Shown here piece by piece: positions 1-10,321 of a stretch of 64,000 bases of DNA. The stretch spans positions 1-64,000 of the forward strand of contig WTPW01000354.1 of NCBI GenBank assembly GCA_009809945.1, in the 5' to 3' direction. How positions within the stretch are numbered: the first letter of the stretch is position 1; every line of letters begins with the position of its first letter. The position numbers were made by a program, and so were the translations under genes. This stretch comes from Gigaspora margarita. Lineage: Eukaryota; Glomeromycota; Glomeromycetes; Diversisporales; Gigasporaceae. The notes beneath the pieces were generated by a model. It searched no databases and was not told the DNA's origin. It was given only the letters and a program-made list of their open reading frames with translations.

Positions 1-480
1 GTCTAGTTTTTATATATAAAACAGCATTTTTGATCAAAAAATTTCCTTCTAACACCTTCTATATACTTTATGTTTGTTGATTATCCAACCCTAGCCCGAC
101 TCCCTAACCTAATCCATATATATCCTACCAACCCTTATTATATAAGGCGCGAACTTTTAACCCTAATGCTAATCCTAGAACATATATATATCTATTAACC
201 AATAGAATTCTGTCTAGTTTTTATATATAAAACAGCATTTTTGACCAAAAAAATTTCCTTCTAGCACCTTCTATATACTTTATGTTTGTTGATTATCCAA
301 CCCTAGCCCGACTCCCTAACTCAATCCATATATAACCCTAACCCTAACCCTAGAATGACTCTAGAATATATAGGAGTATTTACTATTACAAACGGCCGAG
401 CAAGCACTACCCTAGGACCCTAATCATATATAACCCTAACCCTATCCCTATCCCAATCCATTTATAATCTAATCTAATAT
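1..480. repeat. 211-bp direct duplication with telomere-like blocks
   Basis: A segment beginning GTCTAGTTTTTATATATAAA at position 1 is repeated almost exactly from position 212. Each copy leads into CCCTAA-type telomere-like runs. The two copies agree over about 120 bp and then diverge. No coding potential is visible. The block looks like subtelomere-type or interstitial telomeric repeat; the window cannot tell whether a chromosome end is near. Confidence 0.8.
328..460 (-). repeat. Short telomere-like CCCTAA runs
   Basis: Runs of AACCCTAACCCTAACCCTA lie near 334-352, and AACCCTAACCCTATCCCTA follows near 430-450, including degenerate CCCTAT units. They equal TTAGGG on the minus strand. They are too short and degenerate to be a working telomere and are best read as interstitial telomeric sequence. 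Smaller relatives occur near 3920-3970, 38770 and 55060. Confidence 0.7.
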
Positions 481-539
481 ATACTAGTTATTCTTTCTAA
501 TATTTTTATATGCAAGAATACATTATAACACTACACTAT

Positions 540-1445
540 TGACAAAATAATTACAATACCAACAATAGCACCAACTACAAGCATTAAACTAAAAGTGGTG
601 ATAACTCACAAAGTAGTGATGATAACATCTGTATTGATGTATTAGAGTCATGTAATAGCAGGCAAAAAAAATTATCAAAAAGAACAACTCCAACAGCGAA
701 AAAATACTAATGTAAACAACTCCAATAACAAAAGCATAAAACTATTATCTTTAAAAAGAGTAAAGTTAGTACTTGTTAATAAAAGAACAAATTTAACAAT
801 GAAAAAACGATACTTAGCTAATGTGAAACTTTAAGCCTTAGTGATTATTTCAACCTGAGCACAAGAACCAAACCCAACAATCTAATGATAGAAGCCTGAA
901 ATATAATCTATAAAAAGAGTAAATTTAAGTACTTGTTAGTAAAAGAACAAAATCAACAAAAAAAAGTGACACTTAGCTGATGTGAAACTTGAAGCCTATT
1001 GAATTATTTCAAACCTAGTACAAGAACAAACCAACTATTTAACAAAATAAAACTGAAAATATTACAAGTAATAAGTAAAGTTAGTACTTTTTAGTGAAAG
1101 AACAAATCATCAAAAAAAACAAAACACTTAGCTAATGCGAAACTTGGAACCCGGTGAATTATTTTGAACACAGTAATGAATATCAAAATAGATGGCTCCA
1201 ACGACAAAAGAAGCAATGAAATGGACAACTGCAATGATAAAAAGTGCTACAAAGAATGACTTTAACTGTGAAATAAGAATCAAAAAGAACAACTCCAACA
1301 ATAAAAGAAACTTGAAACTATTTCCTGTAAAAGAGTAAAGTTAGTGAAAAAACAAAATCAGAACAAAAAAAAGATATTTAGCTAAAGTGAAACTAGAAGT
1401 TCTAATGAGCATTCCAAACCCAATACAAGAACAAAACCCAAAACT
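540..1445. repeat. Degenerate tandem repeat, about 160-bp unit, four copies
   Basis: Four imperfect copies start near 750, 905, 1070 and 1325. Each carries the ordered blocks AGAGTAAAGTTAGTACTT, AAAGAACAAA, CTTAGCTAATGTGAAACTT and a block ending ACAAGAACAAA. The copies differ by many substitutions and small indels, so the array is old. No reading frame runs across the units. Confidence 0.75.
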
Positions 1446-1557
1446 ATTACCTGTAACACTATTGAAAAAAAGACACTAGTGACAAAAAAAAGAATTTCTT
1501 TTATATATAAGAATTTGTTTCTATTATCCTACTTTTGTATTTTACTAGTACAATTAT

Positions 1558-1945
1558 ATAGAATGTGCAACATGAAATGTGGAGAGATGGTATCATTCTA
1601 CTTTTTTGATATCCACTATGCTGATTTTTGCAAAATCTTTTTTGGTAGGAGTAATGATTTTCATATATTCATTTTTGGAAAGAGTTAAGGTTTTTGCATC
1701 AGATCTCGCATGTAGATCACGCTTTATGATACAAAGCTGATGTTACTGATTATTAATTATATATAATTCAATTCTGATGTTATACCAGTATGATTATATA
1801 AATGAGTAACTTGAAATGTAAGAGGGATGGTTTATGCTTTACAAAGCTGATATCCACTATGCTGATTTTCACAGAATCCTTTTTTAGTATGTGTGATGAT
1901 TTTCATTTATTCATTTTTGATAAAAGTTAAGATTTTTATATACTG
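1558..1945. repeat. Tandem duplication, 241-bp period
   Basis: The block containing ATATCCACTATGCTGATTTT occurs near 1609 and again near 1850. Flanking text is shared on both sides (GAAATGT, GAGATGG / GGGATGG, TGATTTTCAT, TTCATTTTTG, GTTAAG). A 69-codon frame at 1479-1688 lies in the first copy but is not kept in the second, so I do not call it a gene. Confidence 0.7.
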
Positions 1946-2994
1946 AATGACATATTCTATGTAAATCATATAATATGATGCAATATTGCGTTATTTATTG
2001 TATAATTCAATTATGATATTAATGATTAATAATTAAATAATGATGTAACTAATTAAATTTTTTTTTGTCATTATGTTCCAAACAACTCACCTATAAACAC
2101 CACATTTTACTGATCCTCATTTCATTGACAAGCTTATTTTGCGAATGATTAATTTACAAATAAGTTCGTGTTATAAACAATATATTTTTACCAAAGTTTA
2201 TTTTTCAAGCTAATCTATTATTAAGATAAAATTTGAAATTAGAATCGAGTGATTTATGTTTTTGGTGAAATATGCTGTTTACAAAATTGAAATTTGTCTA
2301 TAAATTAGTCATCTATAATATAAGCCTATCAGTAAAATGAATATCAATGAAATGTAGCATCTTTGAAGTGATTGCTGGTGAAATGATATGGATCTATTAA
2401 AATACAATTTATTCATAAATAGCCAAATTTTTTTGGTTTTTTGCGATAAACAATTATTGGGAATATGGCAATTTGGAAAGCTTGTCAAATGCAAGAGTGG
2501 ATGAATTTATATTAATTTCAACCCTTAAGGTTTTTATATACAATAATCCTTATGGTAACTCATTAGACACAAGAATTTTCTGGTTAATATTGTGATTGCA
2601 TATGATTGTTGAGATCGAATAACTATATAATTAGACTATACAAAGTTAATTTTTCAATTTGCACAAAAATATTTTCTTTTTTTTTAGATGAAAATTGCTA
2701 TGCATATATATTTTTGGGCTATAGCAGCAAATAATTAGGCAGATGAGTTTGTTTGTAGTTTGCAGAATACTTGATAAAAATAGGCATTTACCAGAATGCA
2801 AAGTTATTCTGTGAAAGAAGCAACTGTAATTGCATTGGTAGTCACTTTGAATTGGCCAGTTGGGCCATTCCTGCCTGCTGAAACAAGTCGACTACAAGTG
2901 AAGGAAACAAGAAATGATGGAATTATATGAATTCATTTTTTGTGAATGGGTAGTGAATGGTAGCAATATTTATACTTCTGTTTCTTCATTTTTT
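1946..2994. other. AT-rich sequence, no gene seen
   Basis: I see only short chance frames and scattered fragments of the CACAAAGTTAATTTTTC repeat that is common in the next 3 kb, for example near 2637. There is no recognisable gene, RNA or clean element boundary. Confidence 0.5.
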
Positions 2995-4610
2995 TTAGCA
3001 CTAAAGCATTAACAGCTTGCTTTCTTAGCATTCAATATTTAGGCCATTCAAAGTTGGTTTTTTGTTTTGCATTACATGGAATCTGAAAACATGGGTCAGT
3101 CAGATTTGTATTTTTTTTAATTTCTACAATAGAATAATGTACATTCAAGGTTATACAAGATTAATTTTTCATTTTGTATAGCAAGGTCAAAAATTGGGCC
3201 AGCAATCATATTTTTCCTGTTAGTCCTATCGAACAATTATGGAAGATTAAGGTCTCCATTAGGAGACACTAGATGAAAATAATAAGAAAAAATAGATGCC
3301 AAAAACTGAATTGGCAAAATTTTTGAATCTAAAAAAAAATTGAAAAAATTGAAAAAATTAGATGCCGAGAAATACAAAACTAGTGAGTGGTAGCAAAATT
3401 TATACTTTGTCTTCTTTGGCACTAAAGCATTAGTAGCTTGATTTCTTAGCATTCAATATTTAGGCCACTCAAAGTTGATTTTTCGTTTTGCATTACATGG
3501 AATCTGAAAACATAGGTCAGTCAGACTTTTTTTTTAATTTATTACAAATAGAATAATGTATATTTAATAGGGTATTGCTATTCGCACCATGGTTTTTGCT
3601 ATTCGCACCATGGATTTTGTGTAACATTAGATTATTAACCAACTTTTTCTATTCGCACCATGGTATAGTTACACAAACATTTGAAAAAATCTTAACTTGA
3701 ACCCCTACATGTTTTTAATCTACAAAAAAAGGCAAGTTTTATTGGTGCAACATTAAAATGGTCTAAGGTTACATGAAAATTGTGAAAATCTTATTCTGCA
3801 CCCTACATGTTGTTAATCTACAAAAAAAGGCGAGTCTTTATTGGTGCAATATGAAAATAGCCCAAGGTTACACAAAATTGTGAAATTCTGGCCCACATTA
3901 TGTTAAGCCCTGAAGAAATTAGGGTAAGGGTTGGCCTGCATTATAAAATTAGGGTTAGGGTTGGCCCACATTATAAAATTAGCTTAACAGACCTACTAGA
4001 ACATTCTAACCAGTACCAAGGTTACACAAAAATTGTGAAAATCTTATCCTGTACTCCTACATGTTGTTAATCTACAAAAAAAGGTGAGTTTTTATTGGTG
4101 CAACATTAAAAAGGCCTAATATTACACAAAAATTGCAAAAAATCTTTTTTATATATTGTTAATCTATAAAAAAAGAGGAGTTTTTATTGGTGCAACTTAT
4201 ATTACCATGGTGCGAATAGAAAAAGTTGATTAATAATCTAATGTTATACAAAATCCATAGTGCAAATAGCAAAAACCATGGTGCGAATAGCAATACCCTA
4301 TTTAATATTAATTTTTCATTTTGCACAACAAGGCCAAAAAATTGAACTGGCAATCTTATTTTTTCTGTTAGTCCTATAGAACAATTACGGCCTTCATCAG
4401 GATGCCAAAAACAATTAGCACAATTTTGGATCTAAAAAAAGATTAAAAAAATTGAGGAGAGTAATGCAAAATAAGTGAGTTTATACTTTGTCTTCTTTGG
4501 CACTAAAGCATTAACAGCTTGCTTTCTTAGCATTTAATATTTAGACTACTCAAAGTTAATTTTTCATTTTGCATTACATAGAATCTAAGACATGGGTCAG
4601 TCGGATTTTT
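2995..4610. repeat. Tandem array of about 400-bp units, split by a MITE
   Basis: Two blocks alternate. Block R2 (AAGCATTAACAGCTTGCTTT, then GCATTACATGGAATCTGAAA) lies near 3003, 3424 and 4504. Block R1 (TCCTGTTAGTCCTAT, then GATCTAAAAAAA) lies near 3140-3345 and 4308-4455. The first two R2 copies are about 421 bp apart. Once the MITE at 3570-4298 and one target copy are subtracted, the third copy follows at about 340 bp. The unit has no coding content that I can see. Confidence 0.75.
3570..4298. mobile_element. Mutator-like MITE with long inverted ends
   Basis: The ends are long inverted repeats of about 95 bp beginning GGGTATTGCTATTCGCACCA and ending in the reverse complement. A perfect 9-bp duplication TATTTAATA flanks the element (3561-3569 and 4299-4307). 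Long TIRs and a 9-bp duplication are typical of Mutator-like elements. The interior has four copies of an approximately 90-bp block (TACATGTTGTTAATCTACAA, GTTTTTATTGGTGCAAC). There is no transposase, so the element is non-autonomous. It sits inside the tandem array described separately. Confidence 0.88.
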
Positions 4611-4645
4611 TTTCTTTTAATTTACTACAAATAGAATTTATACTA

Positions 4646-5290
4646 TTAAATCTCTATGATGTGTTCGCGTTAAAAACAGTCTGATTGGCTTGCTTATGCA
4701 TACACACAAATATGAATATTGTCAAGTAAACCGGAATTTGGAATTTTTTTTTGCCTTATGTTGTCACGAGATAAATTGATCTCTCCGAAGCTAAAAGTTT
4801 AATTGCCTATAAATCCTATAAATAAATAATCAAGGAGCTACAAATATTAAGGCTAAATAATATTCACTAAAATATAACTCATATAATGACCACAAATAAT
4901 CAAAAAGCCACAAATCTAAAACTAAGTAATATTCGCTAAAATATGACTTATGTGGTGGCTGCAATATGGTAAATCTCTATAATATGCTCACGTTAAAATC
5001 GTTCCACTTGGCTTGTTTATACATACACACAAATATTAATTTTGTCAAGAAAACCAGATTTGGAGATTTTTTGCCTTATATTGTTACAAGATCAATTGAT
5101 CTCTCCAAAGTTAAAAGTTTAATTGCGCTATAACTCCTATGAATAAATAATCAAGGAGCCACAAATATCAAGGCTAAGTAATTTTTACTAAAATATGACT
5201 CATGTGGTAACCGCAAATAATCAAAAGCTACAAATATCAAGGCTAAGTAATATTCACTAAACTATGACTTATGTGATAGCTACAATATGG
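4646..5290. repeat. Tandem duplication, about 325-bp unit
   Basis: Unit one starts at TAAATCTCTATGATGTG (about 4646) and unit two at TAAATCTCTATAATATG (about 4970). Shared blocks include GCATACACACAAATAT, GATCTCTCC, AAAAGTTTAATTGC and ATAAATAATCAAGGAGC. Within each unit, a shorter block ending in TATGACTYATGTG is itself repeated. Divergence of roughly 10 to 15 percent suggests an old duplication. Nothing coding is seen. Confidence 0.8.
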
Positions 5291-5362
5291 TACAGTAATA
5301 ATTATTTTTACTGCATGTTTATAAGGACGTGCAAGAATGCTAGTAATATTTATATATAAAGA

Positions 5363-5560
5363 TATACAAGATTAAGTTTCCATTTTGCACAACAAAAAAT
5401 CAAAAAATTGTGCTAGCAGTCATATTTTTGCTGTCAGTCCTATTGAACAACTATTAGAGATTAAGGTCTCTATCAGGTGACACTAGGTGAAAAAAAATAT
5501 ATACCAAAAATTGAACAATTGGCACAATTAGGATCTAAAAAAAAAAATTTGAAAAATTGA
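5363..5560. repeat. Third copy of block R1
   Basis: This segment matches 3140-3345 and 4308-4455 through CATTTTGCACAACAA, CTGTCAGTCCTATTGAACAA, GATTAAGGTCTC and GATCTAAAAAAA. It lies beyond the 325-bp duplication, so R1/R2 DNA once extended over at least 2.6 kb. Confidence 0.65.
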
Positions 5561-5599
5561 AAAAATAAGACGTCAGGTGATGCAAAACAAAAATTAATT

Positions 5600-5935
5600 T
5601 TGCATAGCCTTAGGCCACGCAAAGTTAATTTTTCGCCAAATTTTCTCCAAAAAATTTTTTTTAAAAAAATTTCTATTATACTAATTATTATATTTAATTT
5701 TTTTTCTTGATATCACCTGATAAAAACATTATATTTCCGGAATTACCCAATAGGTCTGATAAAAAAAACCAAATTTTCTGATTCCATCTTATGCAAACCG
5801 AAGAATTAACTTTGTGCAGCCTTAGATATGAACATGAATTAATTTATGGCATGCAAAGTTTTTTATTTTTTTTAAAAAAAAACCAATCCGCTGATTATAC
5901 AAAATGAAAATTAACTTTGTGTAATCTTATACTTA
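5600..5935. mobile_element. Two small fold-back elements with CACAAAGTTAATTTTTC ends
   Basis: The first runs from about 5603 (TTAGGCCACGCAAAGTTAAT) to about 5827 (ATTAACTTTGTGCAGCCTTA), and the two ends are inverted copies. The second, at about 5838-5930, pairs GGCATGCAAAG with ATTAACTTTGTGTAATC. The same terminal motif appears singly at many sites from 2.6 kb on, which fits a family of short inverted-repeat elements. I could not fix a target duplication, so the boundaries are approximate. Confidence 0.5.
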
Positions 5936-6111
5936 TACCTTGTTTACTTATTTTTCTTATACTAGGCATATGCCACTACTATTGTCTTCTGGTTATTATC
6001 TGATTTTTATGTATATACTTACATACCTGTGATATTTTGCTCGTAACATCTCGTGGTAGTATTTAATCACTCCCCTTTTCGATTACATAAAAATTATCAT
6101 CTTGTATCAAC

Positions 6112-6731
6112 TAAGGATAGGAATCATATAGTCATTAGTCGATTAGTCGACGATTAGTCGACTAATCGACTAAATTTTTTCATAGTCAGTCGATCGATTA
6201 GTCGATTAGTCGATTAGTCGATTAGTCGATTAGTCGACTAGTCGATTAGTCGACTAGTCGATTAGTCGATTAGTCGACTAGTCGATTAGTCGACTAGTCG
6301 ACTAATCAATTAGTCGACTAATCAATTAGTTGACTAATCGACTAGTCGACTAGTTGACTAATCGATTAGTTGATTAATCGATTAGTTAATTAGTCAATTA
6401 GATTAATCATCTATTTCATATTTTCATTACTATATTTCTGGTATTCATTTTTTTTTTGTATTTTATTGACTAGCCAATTAATCAACTAATCGATTAATCG
6501 ACTAATTGACTAGTCGATTAGTCAATTAGTCGACTAATCGATTAGTCGACTAGTCGATTAGTCGACTAGTCGACTAGTCGATTAGTCGACTAATCGACTA
6601 GTCGATTAGTCGATTAGTCGACTAATCGATTAGTCGATTAATCAGATTAGTCGATTTTTAGTCAGTCGACGACTAACAGTTTTAGTCGACTGACTAATCG
6701 ACTAAAAATTTTTGACCGATTCCTATCCTTA
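6112..6731. mobile_element. hAT-like MITE with an 8-mer palindromic array body
   Basis: The termini are perfect inverted repeats, TAAGGATAGGAATC and GATTCCTATCCTTA. A perfect 8-bp target duplication GTATCAAC flanks them (6104-6111, 6732-6739). An 8-bp duplication with T/CA-type ends fits the hAT superfamily. Nearly the whole interior is a variant array of TCGATTAG, TCGACTAG and TCGACTAA units. Because TAGTCGACTA is its own reverse complement, the two halves can pair almost end to end. A less regular stretch near 6395-6470 would form the loop. There is no coding content. Confidence 0.9.
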
Positions 6732-6739
6732 GTATCAAC

Positions 6740-8514
6740 GAAAAACATTTCGCAATACACAACAACTTTGTATATGTTTATTTGGAACATAATTTATGCT
6801 AGATGTGAATTTTATTAAAGAGCAAGCAGAAATATTATAAGTAGCTAACTGTGAGTTTATCAGTGGTTATCAAATTTACCAACCTATTAAAAAATGTAAA
6901 CAAAGTAAATATATATTTATTAGAGGTTTGTTCTGTTACCTATACAAGTTGAATTTATACCACATTTTGTATTTTACTAGCATATTAGCATGTGCCTCCA
7001 GCACGGGATTAAAAAGTTATCCTTAAACTATCTAGCAGATAAATTTGTTTGCTAAAATTTTTTTGACCAATTTTTGTAAAATTGTTCTAAATTTTAGTAA
7101 GATGCATCTATATATTCTTTAAGCTAAAATAAAAGTGTAGAACATGCTGAATATTATGTAATTATTATATTGTGTAGCTTTTTTAACATTGCTTCAAAAG
7201 TTAACTAAATAGTATTGATTGTTATATAGTCTTTATAATCAAAATTAATAGCAAAAAGAATCATTATATAATTTATATGATAATTATTACAATTATCATG
7301 TGGAGGTACCAATATTAAAGTTGGTCAAAGATTCTTTATAGCCAACTTTACTGAGCTAATTTTTTAGATAATGTGAGGAAGATAATATGAAGTAAAAGTT
7401 TGGGCAAAATAGTATATTTTATATCTATTGTGTAAATTTATACTTTTTGTTTGGATCATTTTGATATGATATACTGTGCTATTGAGTGTAAAGTATGGAC
7501 CAAACCTTTAGGAGTTATAATAGCTAGTTAGAATAAAGATTTTTTATAAAAAATTTTTTAATATTCTACTTTGTTCAATTATTTTAGTAGACAAATTTGT
7601 CAACTAAACTGGATAGTTTAAAGGATATTGGTAGTTAGTTTAAATTAATGTATAATATTTTATTTAAGCTAATATAGAATATAAAAGACTTTGATGCTTA
7701 GTTGTTTTTATTTTATTCAATAATAAAAGGCAAAGTAGTATATATTTTAAAGTGTTTTGTGAAGTATTTGATATGGAGTAAATTGAATAATAGTTAATTT
7801 AGTAATATTTTTGTATTAATTATATTGTATAATTAAATATTTGGTCAAAATAGAATAAGTAATAGAGCATTAGTGATAGCATAGTTTAGGTGATTTGTAA
7901 ATATTAGTAAATAAACTATATTATTAATGATTTATATAATAAGATTGTTACTATTTTTTAAGATTTGTTTTATAGAAATAAATAACATATTTTATTATAG
8001 TTATTGTCTTATATATTTACATAATGGGCATATTAAACTTTTTAAAAATAGTTTTATAAGAAATTATACTTATATAGAAATTTATTTTATAACTAAATTA
8101 ATTAGTTTACATATAAATATAGTTATATATAATGTAATTATATGAGAAGTAATTATATACAGAGGTGATTATATAATTGTATTTATCAATTATATTGTTT
8201 TGCAAAATTTTATAATATATAATTTTAATTGTTTTATTTTTTAAGTTGATTATTAATTAGTATGAATTATTATATTTTTTGTTTATCATTACTATATTGT
8301 TGTTTATTATGCATTTTATATTTACAGATTTAATTTTGCTAATATTATTTTATAAATAGATTATTTAATTGATATTATAGATAATAATTTATTATGAATA
8401 TACATTTGTACCAATAATATACTAAATTTAACTTTATAAACTTTTGGTTAAATTGATAATTAATAAAAAGATATGTATTAAGAAATAAAATTTATTTTGT
8501 ATTTATACTATATA
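6740..8514. other. Extremely AT-rich stretch, no gene seen
   Basis: This is long, low-GC DNA with only chance frames, such as a 72-codon one at 7927-8145 made almost entirely of I, Y, N, F and L codons. I see no conserved motif, RNA gene or clear element ends. Confidence 0.5.
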
Positions 8515-9724
8515 CAGACTAACCTCCATATAGTCACAGCTTCAGGATAAAAAAGTGGTGATTATATAGAGATGTGACTAATATAGAGGGAATTCTATAT
8601 AATCACAATTATAATAAAATTATATATATAAAAAATTGTGATTATATAGAAGTTTTAATAAATAAAAAATTTTAAATTTGTTTTTTTTAAATAATCGATT
8701 ATAATTGCTACATATAAAAGTTAAAATTATACTAAGTAAATCGATAATAATGCTCTAAGTAANATTATTCAGGAGAAAAAATTACATATTTGTTGAAATT
8801 TTGAGATAATTTGAATAACATTTTATTATTGACTTTTACAAGTTATACCTTGACGAAAAAAAAATTAAAAAATTAAAAATTTTTGAACTTATCCGAAATT
8901 ATAAAAATGCATTAATAAACTTTAATCAAATGATTTCAAAATTTTAGAATATATGTAATTTTGTATTCCGAATAACTTTACTTAGATAATTATTATCGAT
9001 TTACTTAATATAATTTGGACTTTTATATGTAGCTATGATATACGATTATTTAAAAAAAAATTAAAAAATTCTTTTTTTAAATAATTATATATCGTAGCTA
9101 CATATAAAAGTCAAAATTATATTAATTAAATCGAAGAAAATGATCTAAATAAAGTTATTCAGAATACAAATTATATATATTTTAAAATTTTGAAATAATT
9201 TGGATAAAATTTTATTAATACACTTTTATAATTTAAAGTTAAATTCAAAAATTTTTAATTTTTTTTAGTTTTTTTCATCTAAGAATAACTTGTAAAAGTG
9301 TAATAATAAAATGTTATTTAAATTATTTCTAAATTTCAACATATATGTAATTTTGTCTCCTGAACAATATTACTTAGAGCATTATTATCAATTTAGTTAG
9401 TACAATTTTAACTTTTATATGTAGCAATTATAATCAATTATTTGAAAAAAAACAAAATTTAAAAATTTTATTTGTTAAAAAATAATAAAAATAGCATAAA
9501 AATATTTATAATAATAAAATAATTAATCCAAAATATTTATAATAATGATGTGATTATGTAGNGGTAGTTTTATATAGGTGGTAAATAAAAAATTGTNATA
9601 GTGANTNTAATGCAAATNTGCTTANATAGAGGTGAAAATGATAGTAAAAAGGTTGGTAAATTTACAAAAGTGATTATATTGGATTTGTGACTATATAGAG
9701 GGTGACTATATAGAGGTTAGACTG
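8515..9724. mobile_element. Tc1/mariner-like MITE with a four-arm interior
   Basis: The ends CAGACTAACCTCCATATAGT and its inverse (ACTATATAGAGGTTAGACTG) lie between TA dinucleotides, as in Tc1/mariner elements. The TATATAG motif is repeated just inside both ends. The interior holds four alternating arms of one approximately 170-bp sequence (arms near 8690-8860, 8930-9060, 9068-9235 and 9262-9450). The arms share GCTACATATAAAAGT and TTTACTTAG-type blocks and fold on themselves in pairs. Several ambiguous bases occur. No transposase is present. Confidence 0.75.
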
Positions 9725-10321
9725 TATATATATAAGTTTTAATATTTTTTATTTGATATATTTTATATTTTGTATATAAATATTATATAAATTGTTTGGT
9801 TAATTATATTTTATATTAATTAATGCAGATAAAATTTATATTAAATTGAGTACTAATTATATTATTAATATAATTAAAAGTAATAGAAAAAATAAAAAAT
9901 AATATAAATAATTTAACATATTTGCAGATTTGCAAAATTTATGCAGTATTTGATCTATTGCTGGTTTATTACACATTTTTTGTTTATTTATATCGGGCTA
10001 TATTGCAGATCATAATTGTTTATATCTACCAAATTGTTGATTATGTCAAATACATTAGTGCACAGTGTGTTAATGGATTTAATATAATCAATAATTTAAC
10101 TATTTTTAAAAATAATGTATTTGTATATTATTTTGTATTTATATAGTATGTTTTTTATATATTTTATGTATAGTTACTAAATTTATTAATTGTTTTTAAT
10201 AAAACCAATTTTTATAAAAATAGTTTAGAATTAAAAATTGGCAATTGAGATTAGATGTTATTTTATAAATTATTATAATATTAATATTTTATAGTAAAAA
10301 AGGGAGAGTTTATAATTTGAA
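9725..10321. other. AT-rich flank between the MITE and the Helitron
   Basis: No gene is seen. If the Helitron 3' terminus (a hairpin followed by CTRR on the minus strand) survives, it should lie here, but I could not find a convincing one. A 74-codon frame at 9922-10146 has only low-complexity composition. Confidence 0.45.

Noticed and set aside
8515-9724. Regular TATATAG spacing that could suggest a CRISPR-like array
   Set aside because: The spacing is irregular and the repeats are the inverted ends and arms of a MITE in eukaryotic DNA. No CRISPR array is present in the window.
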